DNA from: Dehalococcoidia bacterium
GTDB taxonomy: Bacteria > Chloroflexota > Dehalococcoidia > GIF9 > AB-539-J10
Length of the DNA stretch: 64,000 nucleotides
Direction of reading: 5' to 3'
Assembly: GCA_030615625.1 (NCBI GenBank)
Contig: JAUWYX010000006.1
Location: 25,021-89,020, forward strand
The position numbers and the translations under genes are program-made. The notes below the pieces were generated by a model that was given only the letters and a program-made list of their open reading frames with translations, was not told the DNA's origin and did no database searches. Positions 28,815 to 36,448 of this stretch are shown here, piece by piece. Position 1 is the stretch's first letter. Each line of letters begins with the position of its first letter.

Positions 28815-29318
28815 TCACCACTTGATTTTGAAAATAATTTCACAGGTCCCGTTGCAGTTACTGGTGTCTTTCTCGTTTATCACCTCTCCATTGAGTCCCA
28901 TAGCCTGGCACCAGGAATCGAACCTCAGCTTTGCCGCACACTGGTGAATGGCTGTGGTTCCCGCCTTACTCACCATCTTATGGACATAGCATTCCAGTAC
29001 ATGTCCCACGAACGTGTTATTGTCCACTACCTTAAATTCATACTTGTGTTCTTCAGGGAAATAGAGAAGAGAGGCAATCTCCATCAATGCTTGTAGGTCC
29101 TTTATATTCCTGACCTCACCAAAGTCGGTCTCGGCCAACAGCTGTCTTATTTCCGTTCTGGCTATGGACTTGACTACGGCGACATTCAGTTTGGTGGCAG
29201 TATCGAAGCCAAATTGCTCCACTGATTTTACAAACCACCTGCCATCGTGTAGCAGCCATATATTGCGCAACAGTTTTTCTTTTTGCTCTGGTGCCAGCTT
29301 AATTTTCGTTGAACTCAT
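28815..29318 (-). CDS. ATC-hydrolase/DUF6125-like protein, paralogue A
   Basis: A 167-residue all-helical-looking protein with LLHDGRWFVKSVEQFGFDTATKLN near residues 25-50. It matches its upstream neighbour in layout, length (167) and motifs (HD..WF...Q..G...T.K.N.A....A..EI..). A late Cys-containing WCQAMGLNG segment corresponds to a CGWFDGLG segment in the neighbour. It resembles the L-2-amino-thiazoline-4-carboxylate hydrolase/DUF6125 group, which is widespread in anaerobes with no settled role. ATG 29318 gives a 37-bp gap; the longer ORF from 29399 would overlap its neighbour and is not preferred. Confidence 0.65.
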   Translation of the reverse strand: MSSTKIKLAPEQKEKLLRNIWLLHDGRWFVKSVEQFGFDTATKLNVAVVKSIARTEIRQLLAETDFGEVRNIKDLQALMEIASLLYFPEEHKYEFKVVDNNTFVGHVLECYVHKMVSKAGTTAIHQCAAKLRFDSWCQAMGLNGEVINEKDTSNCNGTCEIIFKIKW

Positions 29319-29355
29319 ATTCCAGCCACTTTTCCAGACAGTTGAATCTAAATCA

Positions 29356-29859
29356 CTATTTATCAAAATTAAACGTGAACTCTCTGAAGCATTTCCCATC
29401 GGTGTGCATCATGCAGCCTGCCATGGGAGGAGAAACGCTGTATTTTATTCCGAGTCCATCGAACCACCCACAAACTCGCTCCATGATGCCGCATTGGTAT
29501 CTGTCAAGGACACCAAGCTGCTTCACACCGTTGTAGGCAAAGCAATTTTTCCACTCGCCATGTAGAGCATTTTCTGAAGGAAAACTGTAGTTGAAATCCA
29601 TAAAATCGCCTGTAAGTACGTTAAACGCTGTGTTTACAATTACCTTAAGGTCTTCAAATGTTTTCACCTTATCTATACCCACGGCTTTTTGAATCCGCTT
29701 TATTTCTATCGCTGCCATAGACCTGATGGCAGCTTTATTGATTTTGTTCGTCCTCTCAATGCCGCATTCCTGCAGGCAGTGATAGAACCACATGGCGTCA
29801 TGGCTCATCCAGTTCTTAATTAAGATTTCCTTCAATTCATCTTTCTTAAGTGACTTCAT
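29356..29859 (-). CDS. ATC-hydrolase/DUF6125-like protein, paralogue B
   Basis: A 167-residue paralogue of the next gene. SHDAMWFYHCLQECGIERTNKIN near residues 20-42, EIKRIQKAVG, YQCGIMERVCGWFDGLGI near 125 and MAGCMMHTDGKC at the end. The Cys and His in the C-terminal half could bind a cofactor or an acyl-CoA-linked substrate. ATG 29859 is preferred because AAGGAG lies about 10 nt upstream; the GTG start 24 bp earlier contains that site. Second gene of the operon started at 30333. Confidence 0.65.
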   Translation of the reverse strand: MKSLKKDELKEILIKNWMSHDAMWFYHCLQECGIERTNKINKAAIRSMAAIEIKRIQKAVGIDKVKTFEDLKVIVNTAFNVLTGDFMDFNYSFPSENALHGEWKNCFAYNGVKQLGVLDRYQCGIMERVCGWFDGLGIKYSVSPPMAGCMMHTDGKCFREFTFNFDK

Positions 29860-29904
29860 ATTCGGCGCATCTCCTTTCTGCACTAGCAGAACATCTGCAA
29901 CTTA

Positions 29905-30333
29905 CTATTTCTTGCGTTCCTCCACCCGCAGTTCCATGACGATATGCCCCCAGCCGCCGCAGTTGACGCCAACATCAACACAGCCTATCCGTTTAAACCG
30001 CATCTCATTAGGGTCCACACCGGCATAGAATAGCTCCTGTGCCGCATAAATCAATGTCGGCATGGAATGCAAGGCACCAAAACAGATTCTTTTGGGACAG
30101 AGCTTGGTTAAAATATTGCCGGCGCCATCAAAATAGAACTTATCCCCAACCTTATGCTGACTATTGCAGCCATGTGAGTCTACAATTTCTATAACAATGG
30201 TCTTATTCATTAATGCCGGCGCCTTGGAAATAACGTCCTCGTTTCTCGGATTTCCTCTGAACCTCTTCATTTCCTCATCACTGTAACCTAGGTGCTGCTG
30301 ATAGAATTTCCAGACATCTTCGCTGATTTTCAT
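29905..30333 (-). CDS. TIGR04076-like protein
   Basis: A 142-residue protein. The core IVIEIVDSHGCNSQHKVGDKFYFDGAG with a later LCPKRICFGALHSM resembles TIGR04076 proteins, which carry a Cys-rich sheet domain of unknown role. The end GVNCGGWGHIVMELRV is conserved-looking. It is the first gene of the operon. AGGAGG lies 6 nt before the ATG, and upstream are a TTGACA-N17-TATGCT promoter and palindromic operators shared with the divergent XRE regulator. Confidence 0.65.
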   Translation of the reverse strand: MKISEDVWKFYQQHLGYSDEEMKRFRGNPRNEDVISKAPALMNKTIVIEIVDSHGCNSQHKVGDKFYFDGAGNILTKLCPKRICFGALHSMPTLIYAAQELFYAGVDPNEMRFKRIGCVDVGVNCGGWGHIVMELRVEERKK

Positions 30334-30345
30334 TTCGTTTCCTCC

Positions 30346-30367
30346 TTTAATAACGTTTTGTTATTAA
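30346..30367. promoter_or_regulatory. Palindromic operator 1, over the transcription start
   Basis: TTAATAAC and a TTATTAA right arm flank an 8-bp centre. The site lies directly downstream of the -10 element of the TIGR04076 operon and covers its start point, where a bound repressor would block initiation. Confidence 0.65.
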
Positions 30368-30368
30368 C

Positions 30369-30397
30369 AGCATAACAAGGCATAGTAGGCTTGTCAA
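30369..30397 (-). promoter_or_regulatory. Promoter of the TIGR04076-crotonase operon
   Basis: On the minus strand TTGACA (30397-30392), 17 bp, then TATGCT (30374-30369). The predicted start near 30362 leaves a leader of about 28 nt with AGGAGG at 30345-30340. Confidence 0.75.
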
Positions 30398-30404
30398 TAA
30401 GATT

Positions 30405-30421
30405 TATAACAAATTGTTATA
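30405..30421. promoter_or_regulatory. Palindromic operator 2
   Basis: TATAACAA-A-TTGTTATA is a perfect 17-bp inverted repeat just upstream of the -35 of the minus-strand promoter, between the divergent genes. Its arms share the AACAA/TTGTT core with operator 1 and the weaker site at 30446. Confidence 0.7.
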
Positions 30422-30445
30422 CATCTCAAAATTTTTTCACTGGAT

Positions 30446-30460
30446 ATTACAAAATGTGAT
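30446..30460. promoter_or_regulatory. Degenerate operator 3 at the XRE promoter
   Basis: ATTACAAAATGTGAT matches operator 2 at 12 of 15 positions. It overlaps a possible -35 (TGTGAT, 30455-30460) that is 17 bp from TATTCT (30478-30483) for the plus-strand XRE gene, so the regulator could control itself. Confidence 0.45.
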
Positions 30461-30492
30461 AAAGTACAGGAGTGGTCTATTCTAGCATCGGC

Positions 30493-30723
30493 ATGCAGAT
30501 TCAGCAGGCCAGAGAGGAACTTGGCATCACTCAGCAGGAACTGGCAGCCAGATTAGGCTGCACGCAGGCAGCATTATCCAACTACGAGCTAGGCAAGAGG
30601 CGACTTTATCTCGCCAATCTGGAACGAATCGCCAGCGCCTTGGGAAAACCTCTGAGCTACTTTACAGAACCAGCCGCCGATGAAGACGATACCCAATACT
30701 GGGGTCGGTATCCTCTCCGCTAA
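30493..30723 (+). CDS. XRE-family helix-turn-helix regulator
   Basis: A 76-residue protein that is almost only a helix-turn-helix: IQQAREELGITQQELAARLG, CTQAALSNYELGKRRLYLANLERIASALG, then a short acidic tail DEDDTQYWGRYPLR. ATG 30493 has no spaced Shine-Dalgarno. The GTG at 30472 overlaps AGGAG and is unlikely. A TATTCT element about 9 bp upstream allows a near-leaderless transcript. It is divergent from the TIGR04076-crotonase operon with three related palindromes in between and is the natural candidate to bind them. Confidence 0.88.
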   Translation: MQIQQAREELGITQQELAARLGCTQAALSNYELGKRRLYLANLERIASALGKPLSYFTEPAADEDDTQYWGRYPLR

Positions 30724-30775
30724 AATGCAATGCGTTAAACAATTTGAGTAGAAGTCACCTTAACCAAGGCCAGAT

Positions 30776-31213
30776 TTATTTAACACGTTCAAAAATAAGC
30801 TTCCCCACTCTATTCTTTCCATCAAAGAGCACAGGTGCTGTAGTAATGGCCATCCGGTTAACGTCAAACTTGTAATATCTTATCTGCTCTCCGATCCAAT
30901 TCGGTAGCCAGGCTCCCTTGACATGGAAAGTAAGTTTCCTATTGGTTTCATCTAGATCGAAAGTCCCGTAATATCCGATATAGTTTTCAAAAGCCGTTTT
31001 TATTTCTTCGGATGTGCCTGCGCGCGGGTCAGGAATTTTGAAGGGCGGGCGTTTCATATTCATCACATGCACCGAAAAATAACCCCTGGCATCAATCATA
31101 AGCAACCCGCCGACATCTTTTCCATACGGATAAGATATCGTGCCATCATCTGCCTCGGTGATGACGGAAATGAGATTCCAGATTCCGATTACTGACAAGT
31201 CCTCTCGGACCAT
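30776..31213 (-). CDS. Lipocalin-like domain protein
   Basis: A 145-residue beta-barrel-type protein. GIWNLISVITEADDGTISYPYGKDVGG with a following LLMIDARGYFSVHVM is the start of the lipocalin-like domain (Pfam lipocalin_5 group), and GYYGTFDLDETNRKLTFHV continues it. These proteins bind small hydrophobic ligands, but none is known here. The start ATG 31213 (residue 17 of the ORF) has AGGAG 7 nt upstream. It converges on the XRE gene. No signal peptide. Confidence 0.82.
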   Translation of the reverse strand: MVREDLSVIGIWNLISVITEADDGTISYPYGKDVGGLLMIDARGYFSVHVMNMKRPPFKIPDPRAGTSEEIKTAFENYIGYYGTFDLDETNRKLTFHVKGAWLPNWIGEQIRYYKFDVNRMAITTAPVLFDGKNRVGKLIFERVK

Positions 31214-31392
31214 ATCGCTGCTCCTTCTTCTGTTTTTTGAGTGAGATCCTATGAGACGCACTGTGATTATAAGCTATTAGAAGCAAAATGCCTACAGGCT
31301 CCGGCGTTGCCCAGTTTGTAGACTTGCGGAATTGCCAGTACCAACAACCAATTTGCCTGTCTTGAAATGTCTCCTTTTGACTTTACAGCATC

Positions 31393-32031
31393 TTACTGGG
31401 CAGTTTTCCTCTTATGTAAAATCACCCTGGCTACTATCAAAGCTAATAAGCCTGAAATTAGAAGAGCCTTTCTGCCATCGGGCATAGGAGTCCAAAATTG
31501 TTGCTGCCAATAGTTCGTTAACTTGCCTAGACCAATGTCAGGAATCTGGAGTCGCCTCTCACCTGTTTCGGGGTCGTATTGGTAAAACTCGACTTGAGCA
31601 TTCTCAATTGAGGTCTCCTGTTTACCCTCATAGTCTACCCAAATATGCAAGGGAGATGAACGAACTTGATAGGGAATATTTTTCGCTTCCAAAACAGAAG
31701 CTAAGACCAGAGCTCGGGCTTTGCAATCCCCCTCTCCTCGCTCCAGCACTTCCTCAATGGTAGGACAATACCAGGGCATGCTATAAAGCTCCCAATCGTA
31801 GCGATAAGGTATTCTAGCCAGGACCGCTTTCTCTATAGCTACAGGGTCAGAAGGAAAGTCATTCAGCATAAATTCAACAGCGCCAGGATCAACATCAAAG
31901 TTAAGAACCCTTTGGACACTAATGATTAAGTTTAGAGGATTGGGATATAACACAAAAAGTATCCACAGTATAAATATCAGGGGAAAATATCTCCGAAAAA
32001 CTCTTCTAGATGTAACCACAACTTCGCTCAC
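31393..32031 (-). CDS. Membrane-anchored transglutaminase-like protein
   Basis: A 212-residue protein with an N-terminal membrane helix (YFPLIFILWILFVLYPN, residues ~15-31), an external domain and a C-terminal helix (ALLISGLLALIVARVIL) ending in a basic cytoplasmic tail. The domain has the transglutaminase/peptidase pattern: GEGDCKARALVLASVLEAK (Cys near residue 100) and SPLHIWVDYEG (His near 124, Asp after). The WY-rich segment before it resembles the usual entry. The start is GTG 32031. The substrate is unknown, and proteolysis or crosslinking outside the cell are both possible. Confidence 0.7.
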   Translation of the reverse strand: MSEVVVTSRRVFRRYFPLIFILWILFVLYPNPLNLIISVQRVLNFDVDPGAVEFMLNDFPSDPVAIEKAVLARIPYRYDWELYSMPWYCPTIEEVLERGEGDCKARALVLASVLEAKNIPYQVRSSPLHIWVDYEGKQETSIENAQVEFYQYDPETGERRLQIPDIGLGKLTNYWQQQFWTPMPDGRKALLISGLLALIVARVILHKRKTAQ

Positions 32032-32095
32032 TTTGCTGGTAATATCGGTTCAGGTTTTTAACCTCCCGCATAATATGCTACAAATACTATAAAAT

Positions 32096-32113
32096 CCCTC
32101 TTCACGAGGAGGG
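32096..32113. repeat. CCCTCTTC-AC-GAGGAGGG hairpin
   Basis: A perfect 8-bp stem (with one G-T pair) and a 2-nt loop in the gap between the transglutaminase-like gene and the metallopeptidase gene. It is similar to the CTCTCC hairpin family. Confidence 0.5.
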
Positions 32114-32130
32114 TAAGGCCCCACATCTTT

Positions 32131-32180
32131 GTAGTTGCCTGATTCATCAGGCATAATTGCCCAATAAATTGGGCAACTAC
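32131..32180. repeat. Double-hairpin inverted repeat at the end of the metallopeptidase gene
   Basis: Outer arms GTAGTTGCC and GGCAACTAC pair perfectly. Inside lie two small palindromes, GCCTGAT/ATCAGGC and GCCCAAT/ATTGGGC, so a four-way structure is possible. It overlaps the stop codon of the metallopeptidase gene. It may act as a transcription end signal for that gene or be a REP-type element. Confidence 0.7.
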
Positions 32181-32560
32181 TTTTTGTTGTGTTTCTCACC
32201 CTCTATCTTCCGCAAAGTCTTTTCGTCGAGGCCGAAGTGATGGGCTATTTCATGGCGCACTACTTCCTCTATTTTTGATTCAATTTCATTGCCAAAGCGG
32301 CATTGCGCCTCTATGGGCTTTTGAAAGATACTTATCTTATCAGGCAAAACCAATCCGTACCCCCGGCCTCGCCTAGTTTGAGGCACACCCTGGTAAAGGC
32401 CAAGCAACTGGTTAGAATGATTTAGCTTAGCCTGCCTTAGTTGTCCTGGCGTGGGCCAATCTTCTACCACAATATCAACATTTTCCAGCTTGCGCTGAAA
32501 CTCCGGTGGCAAACTATCAATCGCCCTCACTACGAGAGCCTCAAATTTCTCCCTCTGCAT
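32177..32560 (-). CDS. Zincin-like metallopeptidase family protein
   Basis: A 127-residue protein of the small bacterial zincin family (PF06262 type). FEALVVRAIDSLPPEFQRKLENVDIVVEDWP starts the fold, GLYQGVPQTRR is conserved, and VRHEIAHHFGLDE holds HExxH (near residue 108) plus the third ligand. Peptidase activity of this family is not established. The tail is EGEKHNKK. An inverted repeat overlaps the stop. Confidence 0.88.
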   Translation of the reverse strand: MQREKFEALVVRAIDSLPPEFQRKLENVDIVVEDWPTPGQLRQAKLNHSNQLLGLYQGVPQTRRGRGYGLVLPDKISIFQKPIEAQCRFGNEIESKIEEVVRHEIAHHFGLDEKTLRKIEGEKHNKK

Positions 32561-32830
32561 ATCTAGAAATCACAGATATTGCCAACAAGTGCAAGAACAC
32601 TTATTATCATCTTACCACCTGAGGCTGCTACCAAACAAGCGAATAACGAGTAATAGTATCATTAAAACCTAGCCCTTTATATTGGTTGAGCTGGGCTTAG
32701 CACAATAGCTACTTTTTGCTCACGAGACATAATTATGGTAGTTTATCCCGCTATCAAGGCGCGCTTTCTTGACGAAGGATGAGAATTAGGGTAGGCTATT
32801 AGTTTAAATCTGAAAAGGGGAGAAGTTAAA

Positions 32831-33214
32831 TTGCAGTGCCGTGGCATCAGAGGTGCTATCACAGTTTCAGCAAATAATAAAGAGCGCATCCTAGCTGCAA
32901 CTGAGGAGCTGCTTGTGGAAATGACACAGGCTAACAAAATTGAGATTAAGGACATAGCTGCCATTTTTTTCAGCACCACGCCTGACCTAAATGCTGAGTT
33001 TCCCGCTTCAGCAACACGAGAGCTAGGATGGCCATCCAATTTGGCTTTGCTTTGTGGACATGAAATGAACGTCCCCAACGATCTACCCCGCTGCCTGAGA
33101 ATTCTGATGCTTGTAAACACTGAAAAGGGACCTGAGGAAATCACACACGTTTACTTAGGAGAGGCAAAGAAGTTAAAGAACAAACCGTCACTATCAATTG
33201 GAGGCAACACATGA
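32831..33214 (+). CDS. aroH: Chorismate mutase, AroH type
   Basis: A 127-residue protein, exactly the size of the trimeric AroH of Bacillus. It rearranges chorismate to prephenate on the way to Phe/Tyr. CRGIRGAITV at the start and the ATPDLNAEFPA-like TTPDLNAEFPASATRELGW with CGHEMNVPNDLPRCLRIL follow the family. The start is TTG 32831 with GGGGAG about 9 nt upstream. It overlaps aroF by ATGA and opens an aro-rib-tyr-ser transcription unit. Confidence 0.9.
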   Translation: MQCRGIRGAITVSANNKERILAATEELLVEMTQANKIEIKDIAAIFFSTTPDLNAEFPASATRELGWPSNLALLCGHEMNVPNDLPRCLRILMLVNTEKGPEEITHVYLGEAKKLKNKPSLSIGGNT

Positions 33215-34251
33215 TTGTAGTCATGAAAACCGGCTGCAGCCAAGATGAAATCAAGCGGGTCGCGAACAGAATCGAAGTCGTTGGTCTAAAGGCACACATA
33301 TCACAGGGTATTGAACATACCGTTATCGGCGTACTGGGGCAAGCTTTCCCTGAACTTCGCGACACCTTGGAATTGCTCCCCGGCGTGGAACAGGTCATAC
33401 CTGTGACCAAACCTTACAAACTTGCCAGTCGGGAGTTCCATCCCCAAGACACCATAGTCGAACTAAATGGCGTGACCATCGGTGGCAATGAAATAGTCGT
33501 TATGGCCGGACCCTGCGCTATAGAAAACGAGGAACAACTTTTTTCCACTGCTCGAGCGGTCAAAGCAGCCGGGGCCACTGTACTGCGCGGTGGTGCCTTT
33601 AAACCACGCACCTCGCCTTATCAATTTCGTGGACTGGGCGAAAGCGGGCTCAAAATACTGGCACAGGCAGGCAAGGAAACTCAAATGCCCATAATCACCG
33701 AGGTTATGGCGCCAGACTATGTTGATTTAGTAGCCAAATATGCTGATATACTCCAGATTGGAGCTAGAAACATGCAGAACTTTGTTTTACTCGACGAGGT
33801 GGGGAAGACAAAGAAACCGGTGTTGCTCAAACGTGGTTTGTCGTCCAACATACAAGAATGGTTATTGGCCGCTGAATATATCTTAGCTCAGGGAAATGAG
33901 CAGGTTATTCTTTGCGAACGAGGTATCAGGACCTTTGAATCCTATACCCGTAATACTATGGATGTTAGTGCTATACCAATTATCGAGAAAGTCAGCCATT
34001 TACCCATTATCGCCGACCCCAGTCATGCCACAGGTAAATGGTATCTGGTACCCCCGCTGGCATTAGCAGCAGTAGCTGCCGGGGCAGACGGACTTCTCAT
34101 AGAAGTACATCCTAATCCTGACCTAGCGCTTGCCGATGGTCCTCAATCGCTCACCTTTGATAACTTTCGCCTCTTAATGTCCCAATTACTGCCCCTAGCC
34201 GAAGCTAGGAATAGAAAGCTAGCTACTCCAAGCGCGAAGATCAAACCCTGA
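33211..34251 (+). CDS. aroF: 3-deoxy-7-phosphoheptulonate (DAHP) synthase, type I-beta with regulatory domain
   Basis: A 346-residue enzyme that condenses PEP and erythrose-4-phosphate at the entry of the aromatic pathway. Residues ~1-70 form the ferredoxin-like N-terminal domain used for Tyr feedback in this subtype. The barrel has MAGPCAIENEEQ, LRGGAFKPRTSPYQF, IQIGARNMQNF (QIGARN), CERGIRTFE and ADPSHATG. All are intact. It overlaps aroH by 4 bp, coupling the first and a late step of the pathway. Confidence 0.96.
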   Translation: MIVVMKTGCSQDEIKRVANRIEVVGLKAHISQGIEHTVIGVLGQAFPELRDTLELLPGVEQVIPVTKPYKLASREFHPQDTIVELNGVTIGGNEIVVMAGPCAIENEEQLFSTARAVKAAGATVLRGGAFKPRTSPYQFRGLGESGLKILAQAGKETQMPIITEVMAPDYVDLVAKYADILQIGARNMQNFVLLDEVGKTKKPVLLKRGLSSNIQEWLLAAEYILAQGNEQVILCERGIRTFESYTRNTMDVSAIPIIEKVSHLPIIADPSHATGKWYLVPPLALAAVAAGADGLLIEVHPNPDLALADGPQSLTFDNFRLLMSQLLPLAEARNRKLATPSAKIKP

Positions 34252-34255
34252 GACC

Positions 34256-35185
34256 ATGGAAATCGAGCAAGAACTGGCCAGTATAACTCCCCAAGGGGAA
34301 ACAGTCCTTACCATAGGTGTGTTTGATGGTGTCCACGCCGGACATCGCTACCTGCTGAAAAAATTGCAGCAGCGAGCAGCGGAGAAAAACTTGCTTAGCG
34401 GAGTAGTTACCTTTAGCCCTCATCCCCAATCGGTATTACATCCACATAATCAACTACCCTGGCTTAGCAACCTGGAGGATAGGGTCAGAGCTTTTCGAGA
34501 ATTAGGCATAAACATAGTCGCAGTGCTCACTTTCACTCCCAAGGTAGCCCAGCTAAGTGCCCAAGAGTTTATATCATTGGTTCAGAAACATCTCAGGATG
34601 CGTGGCATCATGGTGGGGCCCGACTTCGCCTTAGGAAGGGGCCGGGAAGGCAATATCAACCTGCTCCGCGCTCTGGGACGTGAAATGAAGCTCAGCGTGG
34701 AAGTTATCTCCCCCTATACAATCAATGGCGAAGTAGTGAGCAGCACTCTCATCCGCCGAGCATTAGTTCAAGGCGATATGAGAAGGGTAGAACGGCTGAT
34801 GGGGCACTATTTCTACCTGAGAGGCAAAGTCATCACATCCGACAAACGTGGGCGCGTTCTAGGATTTCCCACCGCTAACTTGGATATACAGCCACAACAA
34901 GCATTACCAGGCAATGGCATCTATGCTACTATCGCTCAGGTAAATGGCAAGCAATTCCCTTCAGCAACTAATATTGGCATCCGCCCCACCTTTGGAGAAG
35001 GAGAAAAAACGGTGGAAACTCACCTCTTAAACTATAAAGGTGATTTATATGGCAAAGAGATAAGAGTAGAATTTGTGCAAAAATTAAGGGATGAACAACG
35101 TTTTCCTTCTTCTGAAGAGCTAAAGGTACAAATCGAAAAAGATGTTCGGGAGGTAGAAGCAATTTTAGCTAAAGATTTAAAATGA
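34256..35185 (+). CDS. ribF: Bifunctional riboflavin kinase / FAD synthetase
   Basis: A 309-residue enzyme making FMN and FAD. The adenylyltransferase half begins LTIGVFDGVHAGHRYLLKKL (HxGH-like GVHAGH) and includes VGPDFALGRGREGN and SSTLIRRAL. The kinase half starts near residue 183 with GRVLGFPTANL and has ATNIGIRPTFG and VETHLL. The stop overlaps the tyrS start by ATGA. FAD supply is relevant to the several flavoproteins in this window. Confidence 0.95.
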   Translation: MEIEQELASITPQGETVLTIGVFDGVHAGHRYLLKKLQQRAAEKNLLSGVVTFSPHPQSVLHPHNQLPWLSNLEDRVRAFRELGINIVAVLTFTPKVAQLSAQEFISLVQKHLRMRGIMVGPDFALGRGREGNINLLRALGREMKLSVEVISPYTINGEVVSSTLIRRALVQGDMRRVERLMGHYFYLRGKVITSDKRGRVLGFPTANLDIQPQQALPGNGIYATIAQVNGKQFPSATNIGIRPTFGEGEKTVETHLLNYKGDLYGKEIRVEFVQKLRDEQRFPSSEELKVQIEKDVREVEAILAKDLK

Positions 35186-36432
35186 CTGATACAAGGTTTG
35201 CCACCATATTAGAACGAGGAGTGGCTGAAATTATAACAGAGGCGGAACTACTAAGGCTGCTGAACTCGGGGAGAATTCTGACCCTGAAGCAAGGCTTCGA
35301 CCCCAGCGCTCCTGACATCCACCTGGGACATGTGGTGGGCCTAAGAAAGCTGCGTCAATTCCAAGAGCTAGGACATAAAGTCACTCTTATAGTCGGCGAC
35401 TGGACAGCCCGAATTGGCGACCCCAGCGGTCAGTCAGCTACTCGCCATATGCTTTCCCCCAATGAAATAGAGAACAATGCTCAAACTTACTTGGAACAAT
35501 TCTTCAAGGTAGTAGATAAGGATAAAACGGAGATAAGATGGCAAAGCGAATGGTTTTCCCAGTTCACTTTGGATGAAGTAATTAGACTTACCAGCAAATT
35601 TACCATAGCGCAACTTCTAGCTAGAGAGGATTTCAACAAAAGGTATGGTTCTGGCAACCCTATATCTCTAACTGAAATGCTTTACCCTTTGCTTCAGGGC
35701 TATGACTCAATAGTTATCCAGGCCGATGTTGAATTCGGTGGCATTGACCAGAAATTCAATTGCCTTGTGGGCAGAGAGCTACAGCAAAGCACGGGGCAGC
35801 CTCCCCAGCAAGTTTTCCTTGTTCCCCTCTTGATTGGTACTGATGGTCATCAGAAGATGAGCAAGAGCTTAAATAACCAAATAGGCGTTGCTGAGCATCC
35901 CCGGGAAATATATGGCAAGGTAATGTCCATCCCCGACCCTCTTATCGTGGACTATTTTGAGCTAGTGACCGACGTTCCTGAAGAAGAAATCGCTGAGTTC
36001 AAGAAGCAACTGAAATCTCGCTCAGTTAACCTCATGAACCTTAAAAAGCGATTGGCTCATGAAATTGTCAGGCAGTTCCACGGTAAACAGGCAGCGGATG
36101 AGGCACAAGAATATTTTACCCAAGTATTCCAGAAGAGGGAGATACCTAAAGAAACACGTACGGTCGAATTACATGGTGTCGTTGATATCAGCGGTAAGAT
36201 CGAAGTTGAGGTTCAGAGAGACATTACAAGTTTAATAGTTGAGGCTGGTTTAGCAAAGAGCCGATCAGAGGCAAACCGCCTGCTAGCTCAAGGTGCTATC
36301 GAGGTCGACGGAGAGAAAGTCAGCGCCAGTCTAGTGAGTTTGAAGGACGGAAGTATTATCAAAGTAGGCAAACGGCGTTTTTTGAGAATGGTGGATAGTG
36401 CGAAAAGAAAGTGGGAAACCGCCAATTCATAA
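35182..36432 (+). CDS. tyrS: Tyrosyl-tRNA synthetase
   Basis: A 416-residue class I synthetase of the TyrRS-Z-like subgroup. GFDPSAPDIHLGHVVGLRKL holds the HIGH motif (HLGH), QMSKSLNN-like KMSKSLNN is near residue 226, and a C-terminal S4 RNA-binding domain is present (VEAGLAKSRSEANRLLAQGAI). Domain order and length are normal. ATGA overlap with ribF. No T-box leader is visible because it is inside an operon. Confidence 0.96.
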   Translation: MTDTRFATILERGVAEIITEAELLRLLNSGRILTLKQGFDPSAPDIHLGHVVGLRKLRQFQELGHKVTLIVGDWTARIGDPSGQSATRHMLSPNEIENNAQTYLEQFFKVVDKDKTEIRWQSEWFSQFTLDEVIRLTSKFTIAQLLAREDFNKRYGSGNPISLTEMLYPLLQGYDSIVIQADVEFGGIDQKFNCLVGRELQQSTGQPPQQVFLVPLLIGTDGHQKMSKSLNNQIGVAEHPREIYGKVMSIPDPLIVDYFELVTDVPEEEIAEFKKQLKSRSVNLMNLKKRLAHEIVRQFHGKQAADEAQEYFTQVFQKREIPKETRTVELHGVVDISGKIEVEVQRDITSLIVEAGLAKSRSEANRLLAQGAIEVDGEKVSASLVSLKDGSIIKVGKRRFLRMVDSAKRKWETANS

Positions 36433-36448
36433 AAAGGAGTTGATAAAA

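Noticed and set aside
28905..28930. T-loop-like GGTTCGATTCC on the minus strand
   Set aside because: It is inside the coding sequence of the ATC-hydrolase-like protein and lacks paired stems.
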